DNA of 41,793 nt from NCBI GenBank assembly GCA_017983955.1, contig JAGOAJ010000008.1:88184-129976 (forward strand), given 5' to 3'. This stretch comes from Burkholderiaceae bacterium. GTDB taxonomy: Bacteria; Pseudomonadota; Gammaproteobacteria; Burkholderiales; Burkholderiaceae_B. The notes under the pieces are model-generated. The model saw only the letters and a list, made by a program, of their open reading frames with translations, made no database searches and was not told the origin of the DNA. Numbering within the stretch: the first letter of the stretch is position 1; every line of letters begins with the position of its first letter. Shown one piece after another: positions 8,478 to 16,116 of the stretch. The position numbers and the translations under genes were made by a program.

Positions 8478-9625
8478 TACTTCGTCTGCCCTGCCTGGCG
8501 CCCCGACAGCCACAAGCGTAAGCAATCAGCTGCACGCTGACGTAGCAATAACGGCGCCGAAGCCATGGCCTGTTCTAACGACATGGGGCCAGACACCAGG
8601 CTGAAGGCCGCACTAATGCCTGCGCCATATACCGCCTGATAACCATCCCCCAAGGACCCGACAATGGCCACCACAGGAATGCCGTGGCGGCCCGCATACC
8701 GAGCCACCCCTACAGGTGTCTTGCCCAGCATGGTCTGGGCATCCATACGCCCTTCGCCCGTCAAGACTAATTGGGCATCGCGCAAGGCGTCGTCCAGGCC
8801 ACACAAGCCAGCCACCAGATCCACGCCGGTCAGTACCTTGGCGTTGAAGAAACTACTGATGGCAAAACCCAAACCGCCTGCCGCGCCCATGCCAGGGGTA
8901 TTTCGTTCGTCCTTATGCACATAACGCGCGCACACATCGGCGAACTGACTTAGGCCTGCATCCAAAACAGCCACGTCATCAGGCGTTGCGCCCTTTTGCG
9001 GTCCGAAAATAGCCGCTGCACCCCGTGATCCACATAAGGTGTTGTCCACGTCAATTGCAATCTGAAAATCCACGCCTGCCAAACGCGGGTCCAGGCCTGC
9101 TATGGACAAGCTATCCAATTGCTGCAATGCTGCGCCACCGTAAGGCAAGGCATTGCCCTGCTTATCCAGCAACTGCGCGCCCAGTGCCTGCAGTAAACCC
9201 GCGCCACCATCTGTGGTCGCGCTACCACCCAAGGCCAGCATGATGCGACGCGCCCCAGCGTCCAGCGCCTGGATAATTAACTGCCCCACACCGTAGGTCG
9301 TGGCGGTTAAAGGCAGACGCTTATCCGATGGGATTTGCTCCAAACCGGCGGCGGCTGCCATCTCGATGAACGCACTACCCTGACCCAACCAGCCCCAGTC
9401 TGCTGACACATATTCCCCGTTGGCATTCACCACCCTGGCTGTACGGCGCTGGCCAGAGGTTGCTGTCAACACCACATCCAGGGAGCCTTCGCCACCATCG
9501 GCCATGGGCACGCAAACAATTTCGGCATCCGGGATCACGTCTTTTACGCCAGCGGCCAGCGCCTGTGCAACAGCAACAGCGCTAAGACTTTCCTTGAAGG
9601 AATCTGGGGCAATGACTATGCGCAT
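8477..9625 (-). CDS. glxK: Glycerate kinase, GlxK/GarK type
   Basis: A 382-residue kinase of the glycerate kinase type 1 family, which phosphorylates D-glycerate (to 2-phosphoglycerate in characterised members). The N-terminus IAPDSFKESLSA and the block LALGGSATTDGGAG near residue 135 are the family's diagnostic motifs, and VLTGEGRMDAQT closes the active site. The length matches E. coli GlxK/GarK (about 381). It lies 25 bases downstream of a hydroxyacid dehydrogenase on the same strand. The two would form a hydroxypyruvate-to-glycerate-to-phosphoglycerate route, as in glyoxylate or serine-cycle carbon recovery. Confidence 0.93.
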   Translation of the reverse strand: MRIVIAPDSFKESLSAVAVAQALAAGVKDVIPDAEIVCVPMADGGEGSLDVVLTATSGQRRTARVVNANGEYVSADWGWLGQGSAFIEMAAAAGLEQIPSDKRLPLTATTYGVGQLIIQALDAGARRIMLALGGSATTDGGAGLLQALGAQLLDKQGNALPYGGAALQQLDSLSIAGLDPRLAGVDFQIAIDVDNTLCGSRGAAAIFGPQKGATPDDVAVLDAGLSQFADVCARYVHKDERNTPGMGAAGGLGFAISSFFNAKVLTGVDLVAGLCGLDDALRDAQLVLTGEGRMDAQTMLGKTPVGVARYAGRHGIPVVAIVGSLGDGYQAVYGAGISAAFSLVSGPMSLEQAMASAPLLLRQRAADCLRLWLSGRQAGQTK

Positions 9626-9650
9626 GTTCGTCTACTAAGCAGGATAATTA

Positions 9651-10625
9651 TTAAGGCTGTGCAACGACATTTTTGGCCGTGCCGCACTGAAAGGCATTGA
9701 TATTGTCGATTAACTGGTCTGCCAGCGCCTGTATGGCCTGACGGCTAGCCCAGGCGATATGCGGCGTAAGTATGAAATTGGGCATATCCAGCAAGGACAT
9801 CAATGGGTGCGAAGCCGGAGGCGGTTCAGCATCCACAACATCAATACCAGCACCGGCAATTTGTCCGGTGCGCATGGCCTGGACTAGTGCTTCATCGTTA
9901 ACTAAACCACCCCTGGCCGTGTTGATCAGCAAAGGCTGACGCGCCATTAAGCTGAATTCATGGTCGCTGATCAGATGGTGGGTATCTGCGTTCAGCGGGC
10001 AATGCAGGGTAATGACATCGCATTCAGCCAGAAACTGCTGAAATGGCGTATATAGGCTACCCCTAGCTGCGCCATCCTTGCGGCCGGCAAACAATACCCG
10101 CATACCCAGAGCGCGGCCTATAGTAGCCACGGCCTGACCCAGCGCACCCTGACCAACAATGCCTAACGTCGATCCAGCCAGATCACTGATGGGATAATCA
10201 AAATAACAAAACTGTTGTGCCTGTTGCCAGCGCCCAGCCTGCACAGAAGCGTGATAGGCCACGATATTGCGCCGCAAGGCGAACATCAGGGCAAAGACAT
10301 GCTCCGGGACGCTATTAACCGCATATCCACGTATGTTTGATACAACCACGCCATGATCCGCGCAAGCGGCAAGGTCAACCATATCAGTGCCCGTAGCAGC
10401 TACAGCCACCAGTTTCAAACGGGCGGCTTGCTGTATGGACTGACGCGACAAACGCACTTTATTGGTGATGACGACATCGGCCTGAGCGATACGCTCGGCC
10501 ACCTGATCATCGGTGGTGTGATCGTATACCTGCAGTTCATGCGGAAACGACAAAGGTCGCAGGGTAGTGTCTGGGGAAAGCGTATTGCGATCCAGAAACA
10601 CTACCCGCCAGGGGTGTAAGCTCAT
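9651..10625 (-). CDS. D-2-hydroxyacid dehydrogenase, glycerate-dehydrogenase-like
   Basis: A 324-residue NAD(P)-dependent D-2-hydroxyacid dehydrogenase. The nucleotide-binding motif is GIVGQGALGQAVA near residue 155. The catalytic set is seen as Arg in INTARGG, Glu in DVVDAEPP and His in LTPHIAWAS. The closest functional match by pattern is glycerate dehydrogenase / hydroxypyruvate reductase (HprA). The glycerate kinase directly downstream supports that use, so glyoxylate or hydroxypyruvate is the likely substrate. The order dehydrogenase-kinase with a 25-base gap implies one transcript. Confidence 0.87.
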   Translation of the reverse strand: MSLHPWRVVFLDRNTLSPDTTLRPLSFPHELQVYDHTTDDQVAERIAQADVVITNKVRLSRQSIQQAARLKLVAVAATGTDMVDLAACADHGVVVSNIRGYAVNSVPEHVFALMFALRRNIVAYHASVQAGRWQQAQQFCYFDYPISDLAGSTLGIVGQGALGQAVATIGRALGMRVLFAGRKDGAARGSLYTPFQQFLAECDVITLHCPLNADTHHLISDHEFSLMARQPLLINTARGGLVNDEALVQAMRTGQIAGAGIDVVDAEPPPASHPLMSLLDMPNFILTPHIAWASRQAIQALADQLIDNINAFQCGTAKNVVAQP

Positions 10626-10647
10626 GATAGTTAAAACCTATAGCCTG

Positions 10648-11118
10648 TCAGCTATCCATCTGCGACTGCAGGTAGTTTTGCAAACCGACCTTATGAACCA
10701 ACTCGATCTGGGTTTCCAGCCAGTCTATGTGTTCTTCGGTGTCTTCCAAGATAACCTGGAGCAAATCACGCGACACATAGTCACGCACCGACTCGCAATA
10801 GGCAATGCCTTCAACCACGGTTTCCCTGGCACTGCTTTCCAGGCGCAGGTCACAAGACAGAATGTCTGGAACGTCTTCACCGATGAACAGCTTATGAAGA
10901 TCTTGTAGATTAGGGAGTCCATCCAGCATGAAAATACGCTCAATCAGCAGATCGGCATGCTTCATTTCGCCGATGGATTCATCGTATTCGTGCTTGCCCA
11001 GTTTCTTTAAGCCCCAATGATTAAGCATACGGGCATGAAGAAAGTACTGGTTGATGGCGGTCAGTTCATTTTTGAGCTGGCTGTTCAAGTGCTGGATAAC
11101 GATTTTGTCGCCTTTCAT
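10648..11118 (-). CDS. bfr: Bacterioferritin
   Basis: A 156-residue haem-containing iron-storage protein (E. coli Bfr has 158) that assembles into 24-mers and oxidises and stores iron. It starts [12 protein letters not shown]. The haem ligand Met52 sits in GEMKHAD. Ferroxidase ligands Glu18, Glu51 and His54 are in place, and the C-terminal Glu-x-x-His of EEHIDWLET is also present. No truncation is seen. Bfd, its electron donor for iron release, is encoded upstream on the same strand after a 150-base gap, with a hairpin at the end of bfd, so separate transcripts are likely. Confidence 0.97.
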   Translation of the reverse strand: MKGDKIVIQHLNSQLKNELTAINQYFLHARMLNHWGLKKLGKHEYDESIGEMKHADLLIERIFMLDGLPNLQDLHKLFIGEDVPDILSCDLRLESSARETVVEGIAYCESVRDYVSRDLLQVILEDTEEHIDWLETQIELVHKVGLQNYLQSQMDS

Positions 11119-11240
11119 GGCTGTACCCCCGTGAGCTATCTAGTGGAGTCGAGACCAGTCCGGACAGACCATAGGAAGCGCTGCGCAGACCGTGCTCGTT
11201 AAGCGTTTAGCTTACCACGACGGAAAGCACACATGAAAAA

Positions 11241-11264
11241 TAAACACCTGACCCTGTTGGTCAG
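11241..11264 (-). terminator. Intrinsic terminator of bfd
   Basis: Read on the minus strand, CTGACC-N5-GGTCAG (11264 to 11248) is followed by TGTTTATTTTTC. It lies just past the bfd stop and separates bfd from bfr. Confidence 0.6.
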
Positions 11265-11267
11265 ATG

Positions 11268-11543
11268 TCAGGCACTCAAAGCTACCTTTTGAACCAAACC
11301 CTGAAAAGCGGGAATGCCAGAATCGTTGGCCGCACTACCCGTCAAGGCACCAGCCGCCTGAGCGGTGCTGGCCTGACCGGCATAACGCCCCCCGGGTAAA
11401 TACTCTGTGGCGGTCTCGGCACAACAACCACAACACGTAGCCACACCTAGCTGACCTTGCAGGTCAGTAAGACTTCGGGCCCCTTGGGCGACTGCCGACT
11501 GAACTTGACGCTCAGTGATGGCATTACAGATGCAAATGAACAT
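11268..11543 (-). CDS. bfd: Bacterioferritin-associated ferredoxin
   Basis: A small [2Fe-2S] protein that binds bacterioferritin and reduces its iron core for release. The likely start is the ATG at 11543 (91 residues, MFICICNAI); a longer frame from 11564 adds seven residues not found in the family. Cluster ligands are Cys4, Cys6, Cys38 and Cys41 in the C-x-C ... C-x-x-C pattern. Cys37 and Cys40 are additional, giving CCGCC. After about residue 55 an Ala-rich tail of some 35 residues extends past the fold of E. coli Bfd (64 residues). A Fur-box-like element covers the start codon, so iron repression is likely. Confidence 0.92.
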   Translation of the reverse strand: MFICICNAITERQVQSAVAQGARSLTDLQGQLGVATCCGCCAETATEYLPGGRYAGQASTAQAAGALTGSAANDSGIPAFQGLVQKVALSA

Positions 11544-11557
11544 GCGAATAATTATCA
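11543..11557 (-). promoter_or_regulatory. Fur-box-like element overlapping the bfd start
   Basis: On the minus strand TGATAATTATTCGCA matches the 7-1-7 Fur consensus TGATAAT-N-ATTATCA at 12 of 14 positions, with a perfect left half. It reaches the first base of the bfd ATG. Fur control of bfd is well established in proteobacteria; use of this site is inferred. Confidence 0.6.
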
Positions 11558-11597
11558 TCCACATTCATAAGCAATGCAAGCACTCTTGTTGTAACTG

Positions 11598-11639
11598 TGA
11601 AAAAAAGCCCACAACGCCATATGTTCTATCGTTGTGGGC
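11598..11639 (-). terminator. Intrinsic terminator of the AI-2E family permease gene
   Basis: On the minus strand a 10-base perfect stem (GCCCACAACG at 11639-11630 with CGTTGTGGGC at 11616-11607) is followed by a run of seven T. It lies 22 bases after the stop codon and is canonical. Confidence 0.88.
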
Positions 11640-11660
11640 CTTAGCCGTAAAAGTGCTTGC

Positions 11661-12731
11661 TTAACGCCTGGGCAAACGTGGCGCCTGATCCTCAAGGATC
11701 CACTCGCGCCATATCGCCACCAACAGCGCCATCAAGACTGGCCCTATGAAGAGTCCAACTATCCCCATGGTTTTGACGCCACCGACCAGGCCAAAAAATG
11801 TCGGCAGAAACGGTAACTTAACGGGGCCGCCCACCAGGCGTGGACGCAAGGTTTTATCCACAATAAACAGTTCCACAGCGCCCCAAATGAACAGCCCCAG
11901 CCCAGCCATAGCATGGCCAGAGCCAACTAGGTATAGCGACACCAAAGAAAAAGCCAACGGTGCGCCGCCTGGCACCAAGGCCATAAAGCCAGTCACCACA
12001 CCCAATAATACCGGCGAAGGAACACCAGCTATCCAGTAAGCAATACCCAGCACCAAGCCTTCACCTAAGGCAATTAACCCCATGCCGGTCACGGTAGAGT
12101 TGATGGTGGCTGGGACCACGCGTGAGAAGCGCTGCCACCGTTCGGGAAGTATGCGCTCGCCCACGATGTCTAACTGCCCCAAGATACGTGCGCCGTCTTT
12201 GTAGATGAAAAAGAGCGTGATCAGCATGAACAGCACCGTGAGCAACAAGCGGAATACGTCGCCAGTCGCCGATAACAACATACGATAGATATTGCCCAGG
12301 TGTTCGCCACTGACCATTTCCACCACCGTGCCCAAGGCATGCGGCTCACCCAGGTAGGTGACCCAGTACTCTGCCAGTCGCTCGCCCACTAAGGGCAGGG
12401 CCAGTATCCAGGGCGGTGTAGGCATGCCATTGCGGTTGGCCGCCAAGGCCCAGCCGATAAAACCACTGGCTTCCTGGATGGCATAGGTCAATGCCAGTGA
12501 CAACGGAACGATCAGCACCAAAATCACTATTATCAGAGCGATGGACGCAGCCAAGGCGGTGCGACCCTTACAGCGTCTAAGCAAACGTTTATATAAAGGC
12601 CAGCTGGCCAGGCAGATAATCAGTGCCGCCAGCACAGGCACCAGGAAGCCACTCAGGAAGTAAAGACCAGCCAGAACCACCAGCACGAGCAGCCAGCGGG
12701 CAATCAGAAAAGCGGGTAGAACAGGTTGCAT
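11661..12731 (-). CDS. AI-2E family transporter (YdiK/PerM type) membrane protein
   Basis: A polytopic inner-membrane protein of the AI-2E exporter-like superfamily (YhhT, YdiK, PerM). Hydrophobic segments start at once (LIARWLLVLVVLAGLYFLSG) and recur about eight times. The PSPVLLGVVTGFMALVPGGAPLAF block near residue 235-260 (numbered from this start) is the most conserved part of the family. The start at 12731 gives 356 residues. A longer frame runs to 12788 but adds basic, non-hydrophobic residues, and neither start has a strong ribosome site. Members have been linked to autoinducer-2 export, Na+/H+ exchange or general efflux, so substrate is not assigned. The gene is monocistronic with its own terminator. 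Confidence 0.88.
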   Translation of the reverse strand: MQPVLPAFLIARWLLVLVVLAGLYFLSGFLVPVLAALIICLASWPLYKRLLRRCKGRTALAASIALIIVILVLIVPLSLALTYAIQEASGFIGWALAANRNGMPTPPWILALPLVGERLAEYWVTYLGEPHALGTVVEMVSGEHLGNIYRMLLSATGDVFRLLLTVLFMLITLFFIYKDGARILGQLDIVGERILPERWQRFSRVVPATINSTVTGMGLIALGEGLVLGIAYWIAGVPSPVLLGVVTGFMALVPGGAPLAFSLVSLYLVGSGHAMAGLGLFIWGAVELFIVDKTLRPRLVGGPVKLPFLPTFFGLVGGVKTMGIVGLFIGPVLMALLVAIWREWILEDQAPRLPRR

Positions 12732-12856
12732 AATAAGTTGTTTATTTCGGGTTGATGCTGAACGCATCCGAAAATCACGGGTACGCAAGGTTTCGACAAT
12801 ATCATGGAATGCGACTAGCCTTATGTCTATTGCAAGCGCCTACTCCCAAGCACTAT

Positions 12857-14515
12857 CTATTGGCGCCGCTTGAACCGGCGCATATCGTAAATGCCAGGCA
12901 ATGTCCTAGGGTCTGTTCCCTGGGGAAATATTCTATGCTTTTGTATCTTCTGGGTTTCCGTAGTCGGTATGCTGTCCGCCAGCCACACCCAACCCGGCGC
13001 CTTGTAGTAAGCCAAGTGTTGCTGGCAATAATCAAACAAGTCCTTAACGATGGCGTCACGACTGGCCTGGGTGACGGTGGCGCCATCAACTGAGTCCTGG
13101 GGCATATGTACCACTACGCACGCCAAGACCTCCTCTTCACGCACCTCGTCCTTGACGCCCAGCACTGCGACTTGGTCAACCAAGGGATGGGTTAGCAAGT
13201 GGGCTTCCACTTCGGCCGCAGCGATGTTTTCACCGGAGCGTCGAATGATGTTCTTGCGCCGGTCGACAAAATGCAACATGCCGTCGTCAGGCGCGCGCAC
13301 GATCACGTCGCCGGTATGGAACCAACCACCATGCCAGGCGGCTTCGGTCGCTGGTTCATCGTCCAGATAACCCAGGAAAAAATGCTTACGAGGCGTGGCG
13401 GCGGAATAACGTATCAGCATCTCGCCCGGCTGCCCGTCGGGTACATCCTGATCCAGTTCATTGACCACACGCACCTCTAGGCCAGGCCCTGCTCGACCAA
13501 AGGCGCGGGTACCGACTTTACGGGGCGGCATATTATCTACGAAGGTACGTACCATTTCTGTCATGCCCCACAGTTCCAGCAAAGGAAAGCCGTAGCGTTC
13601 TTCGAACACGGCATGCAGTTGCGGCTCTACGCCTGCGCCATAACCCATGCGAACGCAGTGATCCCTATCTTGTTTACCCTTGGGCTGGCTTAATAGCATA
13701 GGTACGATAACGCCCAGGTAGTGCACTATAGTGGCCCGGCTTTCACGCACTTCGGTCCACCAGCGTGATGGGCTGAATCGGTCGGTTTGCACCTGGCAGT
13801 TACCCGTCAGCATCATGCAATAGAACGACAATATGGATGCATTGACATGAAATAGCGGCAGCGGCGTATATAGGCGCTCTTGTTGGGTACGTATGGATAT
13901 CAGGCCGCCTTGCCTGGCGTACCAGGCGCCTGACGCTATTTCGTATTCGTGCGACAACACGCAGCCTTTGGGCCTACCGGTAGTCCCAGAGGTGTACAGA
14001 ATGCTGGCTGGCATTTGCGCATGCAAGGAAATATCCTGACAGGGCTGTCTGGCCGCAGGTAGATCAGTAGCAACGTCATCCAAAGTCACCACGGGTGGCT
14101 GGTTGGCCGTAGTGGCCAGCGCTTCACGCACTACGGCCAGGTAGTCCGGCAACACCACTAACAGGTCTACCTGGGAATGGTCTATCAGGTATGCTAATTC
14201 ACCCGCCCGGTAGTCAGGGTTGACCGGCACGCAGCATACTCCCAGCGAATTCATGGCCAGTTTATGCAGCATATGTTCGGGACGACTTTCCAGCAGCAAG
14301 CCTATGCGATGCGGGTAGCCATAACCTGCCTGACGATAGCGTGCCACCAATGCAGCGACAGCAACACCGGCCTGTTCGTAACTAAGCTCCAGGCCATCAG
14401 GATAATAACTACGATCTGCATTAACAGGCACTGCCATCAGGGACGCATCGCCATAGGCGGCGACAGCGGCATCAAACGCCTGCGCAATAGTGGTTTCATC
14501 AGTGACAGCGATCAT
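12857..14515 (-). CDS. AMP-forming acyl-CoA synthetase (CaiC-like)
   Basis: A 552-residue ANL-superfamily ligase that activates a carboxylic acid to its CoA thioester through an acyl-adenylate. The phosphate loop ILYTSGTTGRPKGC is near residue 180, the adenylate motif LWGMTEM near residue 320, and the hinge/C-terminal blocks GGWFHTGD, DRRKNIIRRSGENI and EVE are all intact. The start at 14515 is supported by GGAGG 6 bases upstream; a longer frame to 14611 is not. The pattern resembles crotonobetaine/carnitine-CoA ligases, but the acid is unknown. It is the third gene of an operon after an enoyl-CoA hydratase and a GST. Confidence 0.92.
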   Translation of the reverse strand: MIAVTDETTIAQAFDAAVAAYGDASLMAVPVNADRSYYPDGLELSYEQAGVAVAALVARYRQAGYGYPHRIGLLLESRPEHMLHKLAMNSLGVCCVPVNPDYRAGELAYLIDHSQVDLLVVLPDYLAVVREALATTANQPPVVTLDDVATDLPAARQPCQDISLHAQMPASILYTSGTTGRPKGCVLSHEYEIASGAWYARQGGLISIRTQQERLYTPLPLFHVNASILSFYCMMLTGNCQVQTDRFSPSRWWTEVRESRATIVHYLGVIVPMLLSQPKGKQDRDHCVRMGYGAGVEPQLHAVFEERYGFPLLELWGMTEMVRTFVDNMPPRKVGTRAFGRAGPGLEVRVVNELDQDVPDGQPGEMLIRYSAATPRKHFFLGYLDDEPATEAAWHGGWFHTGDVIVRAPDDGMLHFVDRRKNIIRRSGENIAAAEVEAHLLTHPLVDQVAVLGVKDEVREEEVLACVVVHMPQDSVDGATVTQASRDAIVKDLFDYCQQHLAYYKAPGWVWLADSIPTTETQKIQKHRIFPQGTDPRTLPGIYDMRRFKRRQ

Positions 14516-14546
14516 ATGGTCCTCCGAAATACATACACGCCTGATA

Positions 14547-15227
14547 TTACTCCCAGGGACGCAAGGCCGGTGCAGGGTCTGGTGAAATCCCCTGTGCCAG
14601 CGCAGCGGCACGCTCGGCCTGTAAGGCCCGTAAATAAGCGGGGCGCTGCGACAGCCGCTGCCAATAGGCTTGCACCACGGGCCCTGCTTGTTCCAGCAAA
14701 CCTACATATTGGGCCAGCAATAGTGCATAACCCACCGACACATCAGCGGTGGTAAAGCGGTCGGCGCATAAATAGTCACGCCCCGCCAACCTAGCCTCCA
14801 AGACACGCAAACGCGCCAGAAACCATTTGGCGTAATCCTGTGCCACCTGTGGCACTTGCCGTTGTGGCGGCTCAAAGTGCTGGTAACGCAATACCAGTGT
14901 TTGAGGAAAGGTCAGCGTTGCTTCGCCAAAATACAGATAATTCAGATAAGAGGCGAAATCCGCCTCGCTAGGGTCTACCGCTAGCGGTGTGGGTCCGTGC
15001 TGAGCCACCAAGTACTGGCACATCGCCACAGATTCTGTCATCAATTGGCCGTCCGACAGCATGGCTGGCACGGTGCCCAAAGGATTGATGGCCAAATACT
15101 CGCGCTGATGGGCCCGTGGGGGGAAGGCCAGCATCTGCAATTGATAGGGCAGGCCTAGCTCTTCCAGCACCCACAGTGGCCGTAAAGAACGTGCTCCGAC
15201 ACAGTGGTATAGCGTAGTTTCTATCAT
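14547..15227 (-). CDS. Glutathione S-transferase family protein
   Basis: A 226-residue cytosolic GST. The N-terminal thioredoxin-like domain begins IETTLYHCVGARSLRPLW and contains the cis-Pro segment NPLGTVPAML and the glutathione gamma-Glu binding TESVAM. A helical C-terminal domain follows (DYLCADRFTTADVSVGYAL, the N-capping box region). The start at 15227 shares one base with the stop of the enoyl-CoA hydratase upstream (TAATG), so translation is coupled. Its place between two CoA-pathway genes suggests a role in that pathway, for example isomerisation or removal of an electrophilic enoyl intermediate. This is inference. Confidence 0.9.
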   Translation of the reverse strand: MIETTLYHCVGARSLRPLWVLEELGLPYQLQMLAFPPRAHQREYLAINPLGTVPAMLSDGQLMTESVAMCQYLVAQHGPTPLAVDPSEADFASYLNYLYFGEATLTFPQTLVLRYQHFEPPQRQVPQVAQDYAKWFLARLRVLEARLAGRDYLCADRFTTADVSVGYALLLAQYVGLLEQAGPVVQAYWQRLSQRPAYLRALQAERAAALAQGISPDPAPALRPWE

Positions 15228-16030
15228 TAGCGGCTGCCTGAGGTAGTTGGTGGCTGCCAGTGGGCAGGCCGTTTTTCCAAAAAAGCGTCCAGGCCTTCGC
15301 GGGCCTCCGGTGTGGCACGCAAACGGGCTATCCGTTCGGCAGTTTCCTGTACCAGGGCATCGGACACCGGTAAACCGGCCACATCGCGTATCAATGCCAT
15401 GCTGGCTAACTGCGCCAACGGACCACCATTCAACAACGCATCCACTATGTTTTGGACGCAAGCATCCAGGTCGTCTGGGCCCGCTACTTCATGAACCAGT
15501 CCTATCTCACGGGCTCGGTGCGCCGAAATGCGTTCCGCAGTCAGGAAATAACGTTGCGCCTGACGCGCCCCTATGGCGCGTAGAACATAAGGGCTGATCA
15601 CGCATGGCGCCAAACCCAGCTTGACCTCCGATGTAGCAAACAGGGCTGACGTTGACGCCACACACACCGTGCAAGCCGCTGCCAACCCCATGCCCCCGCC
15701 CATGGCCGCGCCATGCACACGCGCCACCACAGGCTTGGATAACTGCCCTAGAAGCATAAACAAATCGCCTAACTTACGGGCATCGCGGGTATTTTCTTCT
15801 ACCGAGGCAGCGCCCTGGCTACGCATCCAGTTCAGGTCAGCGCCCGCCGAAAAGCTTTTCCCGCGCCCTGCCAGCACCATCACACGGACGGTGTCGTCAT
15901 CATCTATGCTCTGTAGCGTCTGGGTCAGTTCCTCGATCAGATCAGCATCAAACGCATTGTGCGTTTGCGGCCTATCCATCCACACCCAGGTCACGGCACC
16001 GCGTCGTTCTATATCCAATGTTTTAGTCAT
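15227..16030 (-). CDS. Enoyl-CoA hydratase/isomerase, methylglutaconyl-CoA-hydratase-like
   Basis: A 267-residue crotonase-fold enzyme. The first oxyanion segment SFSAGADLNWMR (residues about 60-71) and the second, HGAAMGGGMGLAAAC, are intact, followed by ATSEVKLGLAPCVISPYV with the catalytic Glu region. The strings GADLNWMR and LGLxPxxISPYV are typical of LiuC-type 3-methylglutaconyl-CoA hydratases of leucine/isovalerate breakdown. No other liu genes are here, so the substrate is only suggested. GGAG lies 9 bases before the ATG. It is the first gene of a three-gene operon that starts just after the aconitase terminator. Confidence 0.9.
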   Translation of the reverse strand: MTKTLDIERRGAVTWVWMDRPQTHNAFDADLIEELTQTLQSIDDDDTVRVMVLAGRGKSFSAGADLNWMRSQGAASVEENTRDARKLGDLFMLLGQLSKPVVARVHGAAMGGGMGLAAACTVCVASTSALFATSEVKLGLAPCVISPYVLRAIGARQAQRYFLTAERISAHRAREIGLVHEVAGPDDLDACVQNIVDALLNGGPLAQLASMALIRDVAGLPVSDALVQETAERIARLRATPEAREGLDAFLEKRPAHWQPPTTSGSR

Positions 16031-16052
16031 GCTTGTCTACTCCATCGTGTAA

Positions 16053-16090
16053 TAAAAAAACCAGCCCGGCGTCAATAACGCGAGGCTGGT
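16053..16090 (-). terminator. Intrinsic terminator of the aconitase gene
   Basis: On the minus strand the stem ACCAGCC (16090-16084) and GGCTGGT (16066-16060) is followed by TTTTTTTATT. The next gene starts at 16030, so the promoter of the hydratase operon must overlap this element or lie within acn. Confidence 0.8.
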
Positions 16091-16116
16091 TTCCTGTGGC
16101 CGTTAAGCGAGCATGC

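Noticed and set aside
14516-14611. Longer N-terminus of the CoA ligase
   Set aside because: A GGAGG ribosome site 6 bases before 14515 and the family start favour the shorter protein. The extension would overlap the GST gene.
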